Shown here: in pieces, positions 1 to 8,701 of the stretch
Position numbering within the stretch: the first letter of the stretch is position 1
Layout: every line of letters starts with the position of its first letter
Assembly: GCA_017622845.1 (NCBI GenBank)
Contig: JAGAQJ010000004.1
Coordinates: 1-52,984, forward strand
Direction: 5' to 3'
DNA: 52,984 nt
Source: Lachnospiraceae bacterium
Lineage (GTDB): Bacteria > Bacillota > Clostridia > Lachnospirales > Lachnospiraceae
Position numbers and translations under genes: made by a program
The notes under the pieces: model-generated
What the model was told of the DNA's origin: nothing
Seen by the model: the letters and a program-made list of their open reading frames with translations, nothing else
Databases searched by the model: none

Positions 1-165
1 GAAAGTGTACAGGAATTCCGTTTTGTTCTCAGTGATCAGATTTGGGCAGAAGTATTTTTGGCTGCTTTCGTACAGAACATCGAAAATAGCATAAAATCAA
101 ATGCTGTTGTGAAAGCCCTGAAACAGCTTATTCAGCAGAGGAGCACTTATTTATCAAAGTTGTAA
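1..165 (+). CDS. C-terminal end of an unidentified protein (5' end outside window)
   Basis: An open frame enters from the left edge in frame 1 and ends at a TAA at 163-165, giving the last 54 residues of a protein. The peptide has no low-complexity sequence and looks helical, with alternating hydrophobic residues (DQIWAEVFLAAFVQNI) and a basic C-terminus. A regulator C-terminal domain such as TetR is possible, but I see no diagnostic motif and do not name it. The following 106 bases carry an 8-bp inverted repeat (TGTTACAG near 172 and CTGTAACA near 211) before the next gene. Confidence 0.5.
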   Translation, partial: ESVQEFRFVLSDQIWAEVFLAAFVQNIENSIKSNAVVKALKQLIQQRSTYLSKL

Positions 166-271
166 ATTGGTGTTACAGGAAGTTTCATTTTATTATTTTG
201 AGGCTTTGAGCTGTAACATGATAAAGTAGCAAAAAATTTATTTTGAGATATAATAAAGGAGTTTACATTTT

Positions 272-2629
272 ATGATTGCTTCATTCCAAGAATTACAGAA
301 ACAGGAGTTAGAAAAGTGTGGAGGAAAAGGCAAAGGTTTAGTTGAAATGACTATGGCGGGTTTTTCTGTTCCATACGGTTTTATTATAAATAGTGATGAA
401 TTTATAAAGTATTGTGAAGCAAATGGATTGCTAGAAATACCTTTTGAAGAAATGTGGCAAGGCATTACTAATGGAAAATTTCCAGATGAAATGAGTCAAA
501 ATATTCTTGAGTTATATACAAGAATATTTCCTAATAACGAAAAAGTGGCAGTCCGTTCTTCTGCTTTGTGTGAAGATGGTGCCGAATTTGCATGGAGTGG
601 AGAGCTTGAGACTTATCTATTTGTTAATAAGGATAATTTAGTAGAAAGCATAAAGAAATGTTTTGCTTCTCTTTTTTCTGAAAGAGCTTTATTTTATGCT
701 AAACGTGCTAATATAAGTAGAGACAAATTGAGAGTGGCTGTTATTGTGCAAAAACAAGTTGAATCCCGATTTGCTGGTGTTGCTTTTTCTAATAATCCAA
801 TAAATGGTGAAAATGAGATTGTAATTGAAGTAGTTGATGGTCAAGGGGAACGCCTAGTTTCAGGAGAAATTATTCCTGATAGATATGTGTATTCATATGA
901 TGGAATATTACAGGATAATAAAATTCAGCAATCGAATATTCATATTACAGAATATCATTTGGATAATTTATTGCAAAACGTTAGAAAATTAAAAGAATTT
1001 TATAATTTCCCTGTGGATATTGAATGGGCAATAGAAAAAGATAGTTTATTTATCTTACAATGTAGACCTATAACAACTATTGCTAATAAAAACAAGATAA
1101 ATGACCTATTAACGAAACTATTACCTGCATCAAAGTGGAATTTTGATACCCAAGCAGCTTTTAATTACATGTTTATGCATTCTATGATGAGTGCGTCTGA
1201 TAAAAAACTTCATGAAAAAGTTTTTGGATTTTATCGTCAGATTGAAGATTGCTTGCGAGTAAATGGACAAGTGTACAAATTAAAGTGTGCAAAAGATTAT
1301 TTGAATATGACTATTTCGGATAAAATAGCAGTTGAACCGGATTTTTTAACGCATTTTGCAAAACTTTGGGATGATGTAGCAAAATGGGAGGAAAAATATG
1401 TTGATTATTTATTATCAATTGAATGGCAAACTGTTTCCACTGATGTTTTAATTAATGAGACTAAAATATTTGCAGAAAAATATAAGTGTTCACTTGTTTA
1501 TGCCTATTATTTTATTGATGATTTCTTAGAAGAAAAATTTATTGCATTACTAAAAAAAGAGTATGGCTTTTCGCAAAGACAGTGCAAGGAAATATTTAAT
1601 GATATAGCATCATGCTCTAATGATTTTGGCGCATTATCTTACAGTGAAGAACCTATAGATTTATTAAAAATAGCAATAAGAATGCAAAATGGAGAAAGTA
1701 TATCCGAATTATTAGATAATCATATTTCTAAATATGGGTGGATGCTTGCGCCTGTGGAGCGAGAGTTTAAGATATTTGAAAAAAAACACTATGAGAAGCG
1801 CATAAAGGACTGGATAAAAGAAGGGAATGTTCCTGATAGATTAAATAATATATTATCTAGTAGAAAACAAAATGACACTCGCTTTCATGACACAGTTGAA
1901 AAATATCATTTTACAGAAGAATTAATTTGTTTGGCAAATAGTATTCGTACATTTATTTATTATCGTACATTTTTGACAGAACATACGGATTGGCTTTTTT
2001 TCAATGGACGAACAACGATATTGCGTGAAATTGCGCGACGAGAAGAAATTGCTGAAAATGATTTGGTAATGCTTTCACTTGATGAGGTTGTGTCATATTT
2101 GGAAAAGAAAATTTCCAAAGAAAAAATTCAGTTACTTGCACAGAGTCGCTCACAGTATTATGCAATTATTTATATTTCAGATGAATTAATTACATTTGAA
2201 GGAGAAGATGCACTTGCTATAGAACATGGTTTTGTACCATATTTTTTGGAAAGCCAAAAGAAGATGCCGTCTCAGGATGCAAGTAGTTATGAGAGATCCA
2301 GTGGCACATTTGTTGAAGGAACAATATGCTATCCTGGTCGTGTTGTTGGGAAGGTAAAAATAGTAAAAACGCTTTCTGATTGTGATAAGGTTCAAAAAGG
2401 TGATATTTTGGTTGCCAACATGACAACACCCAATTTTATTTCGGCTATGGAGAGAGCATCAGGTTTTGTTACTGATCAAGGCGGTATAACTTGCCACGCA
2501 GCTATTTTATCGCGGGAGATGAGGATTCCATGTATAGTAGGGACATCAATTGCAACAAGAGTTTTCCATGACGAGGACGAGGTAGAGGTGGATGCATATT
2601 TGGGAATAGTACGTTTATCGAATAAATGA
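272..2629 (+). CDS. PEP-synthase/rifampin-phosphotransferase-like ATP-dependent dikinase
   Basis: A 785-residue protein with two recognisable ends. Residues 1 to about 280 are a PPDK-type ATP-binding domain: GGKGKGLVEM near 17, VAVRSSALCEDG near 92, and DIEWAIEKDSLFILQCRPIT closing it. The last 100 residues are a PEP-utilising phosphohistidine domain with GGITCHAAI; the predicted phospho-His is residue 742. The long middle part (about 290-660) is unfamiliar and the PEP/pyruvate TIM barrel of true PEP synthase is absent. The ATP-binding / variable / His order matches rifampin phosphotransferase (Rph) and related small-molecule phosphotransferases, which transfer the beta-phosphate of ATP through the histidine to a substrate bound by the middle domain. 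Substrate unknown. The start is supported by AAAGGAG about 10 bases upstream. The gene is clearly more AT-rich than most of the window, which suggests acquisition. Confidence 0.75.
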   Translation: MIASFQELQKQELEKCGGKGKGLVEMTMAGFSVPYGFIINSDEFIKYCEANGLLEIPFEEMWQGITNGKFPDEMSQNILELYTRIFPNNEKVAVRSSALCEDGAEFAWSGELETYLFVNKDNLVESIKKCFASLFSERALFYAKRANISRDKLRVAVIVQKQVESRFAGVAFSNNPINGENEIVIEVVDGQGERLVSGEIIPDRYVYSYDGILQDNKIQQSNIHITEYHLDNLLQNVRKLKEFYNFPVDIEWAIEKDSLFILQCRPITTIANKNKINDLLTKLLPASKWNFDTQAAFNYMFMHSMMSASDKKLHEKVFGFYRQIEDCLRVNGQVYKLKCAKDYLNMTISDKIAVEPDFLTHFAKLWDDVAKWEEKYVDYLLSIEWQTVSTDVLINETKIFAEKYKCSLVYAYYFIDDFLEEKFIALLKKEYGFSQRQCKEIFNDIASCSNDFGALSYSEEPIDLLKIAIRMQNGESISELLDNHISKYGWMLAPVEREFKIFEKKHYEKRIKDWIKEGNVPDRLNNILSSRKQNDTRFHDTVEKYHFTEELICLANSIRTFIYYRTFLTEHTDWLFFNGRTTILREIARREEIAENDLVMLSLDEVVSYLEKKISKEKIQLLAQSRSQYYAIIYISDELITFEGEDALAIEHGFVPYFLESQKKMPSQDASSYERSSGTFVEGTICYPGRVVGKVKIVKTLSDCDKVQKGDILVANMTTPNFISAMERASGFVTDQGGITCHAAILSREMRIPCIVGTSIATRVFHDEDEVEVDAYLGIVRLSNK

Positions 2630-3324
2630 TAGTTTCTATGATTAATACGATTTTTAATGGCAAATTAGTGTATCTTTTACACCTACGATGAAAATATTTG
2701 CACAGCAATATTTAAAATTAGAGTCAGATGTTATTTTTTACAAACAATTATGATGTAAATAAAAGAGTTAGGAAGGTATTAAGCCAAATACATTTTTTGA
2801 ATATGGGAGGTCGGGTATAGGATATTAATATAATGTAATGATAACTAAATTTTGCACTTGAAAATAACTGGTGTTGAAGCTGATTCAACAGCCGGTTATT
2901 TTTACTTTACTACAAGATGAATCTATCAGAAAAAAGGTAAATCGTAAACGAAATACAATCTAACGAAATTTGGGCTATAAGTCGTTCAAAGATGTTCCTA
3001 TAGCATGTTTAAAATGAAAATGTGACAGTTTAATCTTTCGTGAATTTAGTAATTATAAATTTTTGTTATGGGGTTGGGGAGTATTCACTAAAAGTTGTGA
3101 CCAGAGAGTTTTTGCATATTCGTCGCATATTTAGACATAAACTTGGATTATGCTTTAGAGGCATGGTAAAGAAGTCAAAATAGACATTAGACACTACACA
3201 AGGACGGGGGTAAAATAAAGTTGGAGCTGAATTTATGTCTGGACTTAACCTTTGGGTATACACAGAATAACTATTTAGGAGATTCCTTATTGGTGGATTC
3301 GGGGATATAATGAAAGCGAAAAAA
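2630..3324. other. Long gene-poor, AT-rich stretch
   Basis: About 695 bases with stop codons in all frames and no open frame I can relate to a protein family. It holds one terminator-like hairpin at 2861-2904. The right part leads into a 5'-truncated flavodoxin, so it may be decayed coding sequence, but nothing is recognisable. Confidence 0.5.
2861..2904 (+). terminator. Rho-independent terminator
   Basis: Left arm AAAATAACTGGTGTTG pairs with right arm CAACAGCCGGTTATTTT with one bulge around a 9-base loop, followed by more T residues. It lies about 230 bases after the Rph-like gene and could end that transcript. Confidence 0.65.
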
Positions 3325-3327
3325 TAA

Positions 3328-3606
3328 AATTTTTTTAGTCCTTACTTGACAGAAGAATTCCCCAACTGGTGGTATGGTATGCCTATGGTAATGTACAGCT
3401 TTTTTGACGAGTATGACTTCAGTGGAAAAACAGTGATCCCCTTCTGTACTTCCGGCGGCAGTGCATTCTCGGATGCGATTGATGAAATTAAGGATATGGA
3501 GCCGGATGCAATCATTCTTGACGGACTTCATATTGGTGGTTCCAGTATAACCGATGCGGAAAGCAGAGTGAGCGAATGGGTGCAGGAACTCGGTTTATCT
3601 AAATGA
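3328..3606 (+). pseudogene. Flavodoxin, C-terminal remnant
   Basis: The frame opens after a TAA at 3325-3327. It encodes the C-terminal half of a flavodoxin: FPNWWYGMPM, then YDFSGKTVIPFCTSGGS, the FMN-loop/strand region of flavodoxin_4-type proteins, ending LGLSK and TGA. The N-terminal phosphate-binding loop and about 70 residues are missing and there is no ribosome site before the nominal TTG at 3346, so this is a 5'-truncated remnant. A separate N-terminal flavodoxin stub lies downstream at 5766, on the other side of the DUF4405 and MATE genes. Confidence 0.75.
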
Positions 3607-3626
3607 TGCGAAAGGACAAATGACTC

Positions 3627-4358
3627 ATGAAACTAAAAATGAAAATAAAGATGGGAATTGATTTCCTGATGACAGTGCTGTTACTTTGTCTGATGGCATA
3701 TCAAATCACCGGGCAGGAGCTTCATGAGTGGTTTGGTGCCGGGATGCTGATACTGTTCATCGTGCATAACATTCTCAATATTCGGTGGTATGGCAATCTG
3801 TTTAAAGGAAAATACAAGTTGCTGCGTATTGTACAGACAATTGTTAATATCAGTGTACTCATTTCCATGCTCTGCCTTGGATATAGCGGAATCGTTATGT
3901 CCCGTCATGTGTTTGCGGCGCTTCCCATTCACGGGTCGATGGCAACTGCAAGAAGTATGCACATGGCAGCCTCCTATTGGGGATTTGTACTGATGAGCAT
4001 CCATTTGGGAATGCATTGGGGAATGATCGTGGGAATGTTCCGCAGGCTTTTGAAAGGCAGGAAATTGCCGGGGGCGGCGGTGTGGGGGCTGCGGCTGGCC
4101 GCCGCCGTGATCGCCGGATATGGGTTGTTCTGCTTTATCCAAAAGGACATTGTTTCTTATATGTTCCTGAAAAATCAATTTGTATTTTTTGATTTTGAAC
4201 AAAGCGCAATATCCGTATTCGCAGAGTACATTGCGATGATGGGATTCTGGATTTTTGTCAGCTTTTATATAATCCGGGGAATCGGGAAGATTTCCGGTAA
4301 ACACTCGAAAGGGCAGAGGAAAAGGCATGAGTCAGCATACAGAATTGTTTTCAAATAA
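3627..4358 (+). CDS. DUF4405-type membrane protein, probable cytochrome b-like
   Basis: A 243-residue integral membrane protein with about five or six hydrophobic segments. Histidines inside or beside helices (LHEWFGAGMLILFIVHN; HMAASYWGFVLMSIHLGMHWG) are the arrangement seen in DUF4405 proteins, which resemble cytochrome b561/formate-dehydrogenase gamma heme-binding bundles. A heme-linked electron-transfer role is inferred from the family. Its 3' end overlaps the next gene (MATE) by 32 bases, so the two are probably co-transcribed and translationally linked. A flavodoxin remnant directly upstream fits an earlier redox cassette. Confidence 0.65.
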   Translation: MKLKMKIKMGIDFLMTVLLLCLMAYQITGQELHEWFGAGMLILFIVHNILNIRWYGNLFKGKYKLLRIVQTIVNISVLISMLCLGYSGIVMSRHVFAALPIHGSMATARSMHMAASYWGFVLMSIHLGMHWGMIVGMFRRLLKGRKLPGAAVWGLRLAAAVIAGYGLFCFIQKDIVSYMFLKNQFVFFDFEQSAISVFAEYIAMMGFWIFVSFYIIRGIGKISGKHSKGQRKRHESAYRIVFK

Positions 4359-5670
4359 AGCATTAAAAGAGATGATTGTTCCACTTTTTTTAGAGCAGTT
4401 GCTGGTCATGCTTGTGGGACTGGCAGATACATTGGTGGTCAGCTATGCCGGAGAAGCAGCAGTTTCAGGCGTTTCTCTGGTAAACCAGTTCAACACGATT
4501 TTTATTTACCTGTTTACGGCGCTGGCATCCGGCGGAGCGGTGGTAATCAGCCAGTATATTGGCAGAAAGGCAATGGATGCCGCAGGGGAATCTGCGAGCC
4601 AGCTTTTGCTGTTCTCCGTGATTTTTTCCGCATTGGTTTCGTCACTTGTGCTAATTGGGAATGAGGGAATGCTTCGTATGATGTTTGGAAAAGTGGAAAG
4701 CGATGTGATGCAAGCCTGCATTACTTATCTTAGAATTTCCGCCTATTCCTACCCGGCTTTGGCGGTTTATAACGCCGGAGCCGCGCTTTTCCGCAGCATG
4801 GGAAAAACCAGCGTAACCATGTATCTGTCGGTGGCATCCAATATCATCAATGTCATTGGCAACCTGATCGGCGTGTTTGTGCTGCACGCAGGCGTTGCCG
4901 GTGTCGCCTGGTCTTCCCTGATTGCCCGGATATTTTCGGCTGTGGTTATCACAGTGCTTTGCTTCCGTAAGAAAAATGAGGTAATCTATGCGTACAAATG
5001 GATTTTTCAGTGGAACGGAGCGCTTATGCGGCACATTTTAAGGATTGCCATTCCGAATGGGCTGGAAAACGGCGTTTTCCAGTTGGTAAAGGTGGTCTTG
5101 AGCAGTATTGTGGCGCTTTTTGGTACTTATCAGATTGCCGCAAACGGCGTGGCGCAGAGTATCTGGTCTTTGGCTGCTTTGGCGGGTGTTGCTATGGGAC
5201 CGGTGTTTATCACAGTCATTGGGCAGTGTATGGGAAACAGGGATATACAGGCTGCAGAAATCTATTTTCAGAAATTGACGAAGATCACGCTGCTGCTTTC
5301 GTCGGTATGGAATTTTCTGATTTTCCTGCTGACTCCCTTATTTATGAGATTTTATGCGTTAGAGCCGGACACAAAGCAGCTTGTAATCTGGCTGGTTCTG
5401 CTCCATAATCTGTTCAATGCCATTGCCTATCCTTTTTCCGGTGCGCTCAGCAATGGGCTGCGGGCCGCAGGCGATGTGAAGTTCACCATGTATGTTTCGG
5501 TTATATCCACCATAGCGGTGCGTTTATTGCTGTCCTGGCTTTTAGGGGTTGTCCTGCAAATGGGCGTCATAGGAATTGCGATTGCAATGGTCAGTGACTG
5601 GGTCATCCGGGCGGTTATTTTCTTCTGGAGACAGAAGTCCGGAAAGTGGAAAACTTTTCAGGTAATATAA
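4327..5670 (+). CDS. MATE family efflux transporter
   Basis: A 447-residue polytopic protein with about twelve membrane helices in two similar halves, the MATE layout. Family-typical features include PLFLEQLLVMLVGLADTLVVSYAGEAAVSGVSL in the first helix pair, ALFRSMGKT, and a second half with the matching NGLRAAGDVKF segment. MATE proteins expel cationic drugs or metabolites with Na+ or H+ antiport; the substrate cannot be read from sequence. It starts inside the 3' end of the DUF4405 gene and is followed 20 bases later by a long palindrome (5690-5750). It is the first of three MATE genes in this window. Confidence 0.9.
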   Translation: MSQHTELFSNKALKEMIVPLFLEQLLVMLVGLADTLVVSYAGEAAVSGVSLVNQFNTIFIYLFTALASGGAVVISQYIGRKAMDAAGESASQLLLFSVIFSALVSSLVLIGNEGMLRMMFGKVESDVMQACITYLRISAYSYPALAVYNAGAALFRSMGKTSVTMYLSVASNIINVIGNLIGVFVLHAGVAGVAWSSLIARIFSAVVITVLCFRKKNEVIYAYKWIFQWNGALMRHILRIAIPNGLENGVFQLVKVVLSSIVALFGTYQIAANGVAQSIWSLAALAGVAMGPVFITVIGQCMGNRDIQAAEIYFQKLTKITLLLSSVWNFLIFLLTPLFMRFYALEPDTKQLVIWLVLLHNLFNAIAYPFSGALSNGLRAAGDVKFTMYVSVISTIAVRLLLSWLLGVVLQMGVIGIAIAMVSDWVIRAVIFFWRQKSGKWKTFQVI

Positions 5671-5689
5671 TTTTTATTCACAGTTCAGC

Positions 5690-5750
5690 CAGCATGAATG
5701 AAAGGGCAAAAATCGTGCTTGCACAAATTTTTGTCCCTTGATTCATGCTG
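5690..5750. repeat. Long imperfect palindrome after MATE gene
   Basis: CAGCATGAAT at the left is matched by ATTCATGCTG at the right, and the inner AAAGGGCAAAAAT pairs with ATTTTTGTCCCTT, giving about 24 stem positions with a few mismatches around a GTGCTTGCAC loop region. There is no T tract after the stem, so it may be a repeat-type palindrome rather than a simple terminator. ACAGTTCAGC at 5680-5689 just before it resembles the end of the repeats at 16014 and 23753. Confidence 0.7.
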
Positions 5751-5765
5751 AGGGAGCGCCATTTT

Positions 5766-5816
5766 ATGAGCAAGAAAATTTTAGTGGCGTATTTTTCAGC
5801 GAGCGGTGTAACTGCA
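5766..5816 (+). pseudogene. Flavodoxin, N-terminal stub
   Basis: ATG at 5766, behind AGGGAG, encodes MSKKILVAYFSASGVTA, the first strand and FMN phosphate-binding loop of a flavodoxin. After about 17 residues the similarity stops and the frame runs into unrelated sequence, ending at 5933. The break leads directly into remnants of a ParE toxin. It is the N-terminal counterpart, though not necessarily of the same gene, of the C-terminal flavodoxin piece at 3328-3606. Confidence 0.7.
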
Positions 5817-5880
5817 ACACCAATTTCCTTTTTACATCAACAGTTGGGCGAGTGTTTTGTAGTTCCACAACATATAATAA

Positions 5881-6067
5881 GAAGCTGCAGAATGGCTGGG
5901 AGAATATCCGATAGGGCATCCTTTCGTAGATGATGAACTTTTGGGAAGAATAGGTTTGCGGATGACGCGCTTTGATAATTACAATATCTTTTACCACTAT
6001 GACAGCGAAGATGACGTTATACATAATCAGAATTTTATATAACAAGGCTGATTGGCAGAACTTTCTT
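5881..6067 (+). pseudogene. ParE/RelE-type toxin remnant, frameshifted
   Basis: Frame 5881-6039 reads EAAEWLGEYPIGHPFVDDEL, then RMTRFDNYNIFYHYDSEDDVIH, and the next frame (from 6026) continues IRILYNKADWQNFL. Together these give the beta-sheet core and the C-terminal R(V/I)LHxxxDW-like ending of a ParE-family toxin. A 2-base loss near 6024 separates the two frames, and stop codons lie upstream at about 5872-5880. No antitoxin gene is present next to it. The gene is non-functional. Confidence 0.6.
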
Positions 6068-6208
6068 CTGCCTATTTGGATTTCGGAAAATCTATCCGAA
6101 AAAGCAAAACTATGGTACAATTGCAAGTAGCAATGTGTGACATTCGTATTGCAAAAAATATCATAAAAGCGTACGATGCAGGGAATTAGTGATGAAAATG
6201 GAGGTGGC

Positions 6209-6558
6209 ATGAGGTATGTGCGGCTGGATGAATATCTGCTTGGAAAAGCAGGTGTGACAAAGGATTTACAAAAAGATTGGAATTGGATTCGATATCAAAT
6301 TGGCGGAAAGAGGTTCGCGGCAGTTTGTTTGAAAGGAAATGATGAACCATATTATATTACATGAAAGCCGGAGCCATCTGAGGGAGATTTCCTGCGTCAG
6401 CTGTATGAGGATATTATATGAATAAAATGCATTGGAATTTGATAAAACCGGATGGAAACGTGCCAGATGACTTGGTTAAAGATTTACTGGATAAATCATA
6501 TCATTTGGTGCTTAACGGGTTCAGTAAAAAGAAACAGAAAGAAATTTTAGAAAGCTGA
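6209..6558 (+). pseudogene. MmcQ/YjbR family protein, broken by stop and frameshift
   Basis: ATG 6209 has a good ribosome site (GGAGGT). The frame reads LDEYLLGKAGVTKDLQKDWN, then FAAVCLKGNDEPYYIT, an MmcQ/YjbR start. A TGA at 6362-6364 falls where the family has a sense codon before KPEPSEGDFLRQLYEDII. Then a small deletion shifts the frame, and the typical ending MNKMHWNLIKPDGNVPDDL, followed by KDLLDKSYHLVLNGFSKKK, continues from 6418 to a TGA at 6558. With both lesions the product is two short pieces. Family members are small CyaY-like-fold proteins, often in accessory regions. Confidence 0.75.
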
Positions 6559-6581
6559 TAAACGATTGGGAGATGATTAAG

Positions 6582-7220
6582 ATGGCATTTGATTATAAAA
6601 AAGAATATAAAGAGTTTTATATGCCGAAAAAGAAACCGGAACTGGTGGAAGTGCCGGAGATGAAATTTATTGCAGTAAGGGGAAAAGGAAACCCTAATGA
6701 GGAGGATGGTGCATACAAAAAGGCAATAGGTCTGTTGTATGGAATTGCTTTTACCATCAAGATGAGTAAAATGGGAGATCATAAAATTGACGGATATTTT
6801 GATTATGTAGTACCGCCGCTGGAAGGATTCTGGTGGCAGGAAGGTGTTATAGGCGTGGATTACAGCCGAAAAGAGGATTTTTGCTGGATATCACTAATCA
6901 GGCTGCCGGATTTCGTGATGGAAGAGGACTTTCAGTGGGCTGTCGATGAAGCACAAAGAAAGAAAAAACAGGATTATTCAAAGGTAGAATTCCTAACAAT
7001 CTCCGAAGGCTTATGTGTACAGTGCATGCACATAGGAGCCTATGATGATGAACCTGCCACGATTGGAGTGATGGATCAGTTTATCCGGGAACAAGGTTAT
7101 GAAAATGACTTTTCAGAGACGAGAATGCACCATGAGATTTATTTGTCAGATGCAAGGCGTGTCGTTCCGGAGAAGTTAAAGACCGTCATAAGACATCCAA
7201 TTAAAAAGGCAGAAAAGTAA
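6582..7220 (+). CDS. GyrI-like small-molecule-binding domain protein
   Basis: A protein of 212 residues. LVEVPEMKFIAVRGKGNPNE near the N-terminus, GFWWQEG in the middle and the C-terminal HHEIYLSDARRV are hallmarks of stand-alone GyrI-like proteins (COG4832 type), which have a SOUL/GyrI fold that binds hydrophobic small molecules. I place the start at the second ATG (6582): GGGAG at 6566-6571 is about ten bases from it but almost touches the ATG at 6573. Function is probably multidrug or toxin sequestration or hydrolysis by family analogy, unproven. It stands among other single accessory genes; just upstream is a broken MmcQ gene. Confidence 0.8.
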   Translation: MAFDYKKEYKEFYMPKKKPELVEVPEMKFIAVRGKGNPNEEDGAYKKAIGLLYGIAFTIKMSKMGDHKIDGYFDYVVPPLEGFWWQEGVIGVDYSRKEDFCWISLIRLPDFVMEEDFQWAVDEAQRKKKQDYSKVEFLTISEGLCVQCMHIGAYDDEPATIGVMDQFIREQGYENDFSETRMHHEIYLSDARRVVPEKLKTVIRHPIKKAEK

Positions 7221-7242
7221 AACAAACAGAACAAATTATGCC

Positions 7243-7350
7243 ATGCGGGAGCATAGAGATACTCTGGTAGAGGAATCCTTGGATAACAGTATCGAAATGG
7301 TAATCAGGCTGTTGGAAGTTTATATTTCAGGAAAGGGAAAATTACTGTGA
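7243..7350 (+). CDS. Possible short ORF or gene 5' remnant
   Basis: A 35-codon frame starting MREHRDTLVEESLDNSIEM and ending 4 bases into the next gene (GTG at 7347). The peptide is amphipathic and charged. No clear ribosome site lies before the ATG. It could be a small leader coupled to the membrane-protein gene or the first part of a lost gene; I cannot assign a family. Confidence 0.25.
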   Translation: MREHRDTLVEESLDNSIEMVIRLLEVYISGKGKLL

Positions 7351-7841
7351 ATTGGTTAAGGACTATTTTAGACGGGGTTATTATAGGTATCGCTTTTAAT
7401 GGAGTCGTTGCCTTTGTCTGGCTGCTGGAACCAATCGGGTTCTCTGTGATGCTGCCAAAGGGCATCAATACACCGCTTAAGAAGCTGACGAGAGCACAGA
7501 TCAAGCCAATCAGGCTCATGGAATTTATACTGTATCCGATTTTGCTGGCATATATCATAATTAGTACCTATGAAGCAGGCGTGAACGGATTCTGGAATTT
7601 GTTTTTCACGGCATTCATTGAAAACCTTTTCTGGAATTTCGGGGATTTTTTCCTGCTGGATTGGCTGCTTCGCGCCAAGTATACGGACCGGCTTATGGTG
7701 CCCGGAACAGAAGGCAGCGAATTGTGGAAAACCGGGCCGTGGATGAAGAAATTTGGAATTGTTGACCATTGGATAAAAGGGCCGATTTGCTGCGCTGTGC
7801 CGGGTCTGATCTGCTCCGGCATTGGAATGCTTATAAGATAA
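7347..7841 (+). CDS. Integral membrane protein of unknown function
   Basis: A 164-residue protein with GTG start; AAAGGG sits about nine bases upstream. Four hydrophobic stretches are visible (about 8-30, 58-75, 84-105 and 145-163). The segment between helices three and four is aromatic and charged (FWNFGDFFLLDWLLRAKYTD). I do not recognise a named family. Similar small four-helix proteins occur beside acetyltransferase and GyrI genes in Clostridia, but no function follows from that. It is followed by a short remnant and a GNAT gene. Confidence 0.6.
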   Translation: MNWLRTILDGVIIGIAFNGVVAFVWLLEPIGFSVMLPKGINTPLKKLTRAQIKPIRLMEFILYPILLAYIIISTYEAGVNGFWNLFFTAFIENLFWNFGDFFLLDWLLRAKYTDRLMVPGTEGSELWKTGPWMKKFGIVDHWIKGPICCAVPGLICSGIGMLIR

Positions 7842-7845
7842 CTAT

Positions 7846-7932
7846 CATGCCGTTCTGGTTACATACGATGGATTTAATCCGTCAGAGCCGGAAACGGACT
7901 TTAAGTCGGTTGTGGCTGAGGCAAAACGATAG
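7846..7932 (+). pseudogene. Short C-terminal gene remnant
   Basis: A frame without a start reads HAVLVTYDGFNPSEPETDFK and then SVVAEAKR before a TAG at 7930-7932. It looks like the last strand and helix of an alpha/beta protein whose 5' part is gone. Family not identified. Confidence 0.35.
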
Positions 7933-8012
7933 GGGGATTATATCGTAGAAAATTATGGTGGGAAAATTGATATTTTATATGGAGTCTCATTTGGATGCAG
8001 GAGGAGAATGAT

Positions 8013-8471
8013 ATGATTCGTACAATGACGATTGATGAATATGAAGCTGTATTTGACCTTTGGATTAACACACCTAATATGGGACTTCGTGGTCTTGACG
8101 ATTCCAAAGAAGGAATTGCTGTGTTCTTGAAACGCAATCCCGAAACCTGCTTTGTTGCTGTTGACGGTGAAGCAGTTGTCGGTGCTATTCTCTGTGGACA
8201 CGATGGCAGACGGGGATATGTTTATCATACCGTTGTCCATTATAACTACAGAAATCAAGGTATTGGAACAGCGCTTGTAAATGCCGCCGTTGCTGCCTTG
8301 CAGAAGGAAGGTATTACCCGTGTATGTCTCAATGTAATGGAAAGTAACGAGGACGGAAAACACTTCTGGACAAACCACGGTTGGGAGAAGAAGGATTTCC
8401 TCGGATTTTACAGTAAATCTATTACGGAAAAAGAAAATTTGCCTTTGTTTGAGACAGAGAAAAGGGGTTAA
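8013..8471 (+). CDS. GNAT family N-acetyltransferase
   Basis: A 152-residue GNAT protein with start at ATG 8013, seven bases after AGGAGGA; an upstream in-frame ATG at 7995 has no ribosome site. The acetyl-CoA-binding motif A is clear: YVYHTVVHYNYRNQGIGTAL (R/QxxGxG/A loop), and motif B follows with VCLNVMESNEDGKHFWTNHGW. Such proteins acetylate amino groups of small molecules or peptides; the substrate is unknown. It is a single-gene unit within the accessory region, flanked by remnants on both sides. Confidence 0.88.
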   Translation: MIRTMTIDEYEAVFDLWINTPNMGLRGLDDSKEGIAVFLKRNPETCFVAVDGEAVVGAILCGHDGRRGYVYHTVVHYNYRNQGIGTALVNAAVAALQKEGITRVCLNVMESNEDGKHFWTNHGWEKKDFLGFYSKSITEKENLPLFETEKRG

Positions 8472-8480
8472 GTATGACAG

Positions 8481-8570
8481 TTTGATAAATGTTATTCGGC
8501 GATTATAAAGCAGCTGGACGATACATTCTCCAAAGGGGAGCAGGATGCGGTCATGAGCGGCAACATCGCC
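8481..8570 (+). pseudogene. Methyltransferase N-terminal remnant, paralogous to gene at 9508
   Basis: The frame reads FDKCYSAIIKQLDDTFSKGE, then QDAVMSGNIA, closely matching YDKKAIEIVKQLDYDFSKAE and EDAVMSSGVIA of the intact methyltransferase that starts at 9508. After this the frame diverges into unrelated residues. The start is lost. This looks like a leftover of a second copy, or of a duplication or replacement of the same gene. Confidence 0.65.
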
Positions 8571-8701
8571 ATGCCGTTTTGTTGGCTTGAGTGGCGGAAC
8601 CTTCTTAGAGAAAAACAGATTGCGATGACGAGTCGGAAAATATGGAGGAGAAAGCACGAAGCGTCTGACTGCAAAAGCAAAACTGGAAGTGAGGTGGGGG
8701 G

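Noticed and set aside
3681-4328. 215-codon minus-strand open frame across the DUF4405 gene
   Set aside because: It is the antisense of a convincing membrane-protein gene; the peptide is His/Pro-rich without domain features and has no ribosome site.
6048-6190. Frame reading AELSSAYLDFGKSIRKSKTM then VQLQVAMCDIRIAKNIIKAY
   Set aside because: Looks protein-like but has no start, overlaps the ParE remnant in another frame, and no family is recognised.
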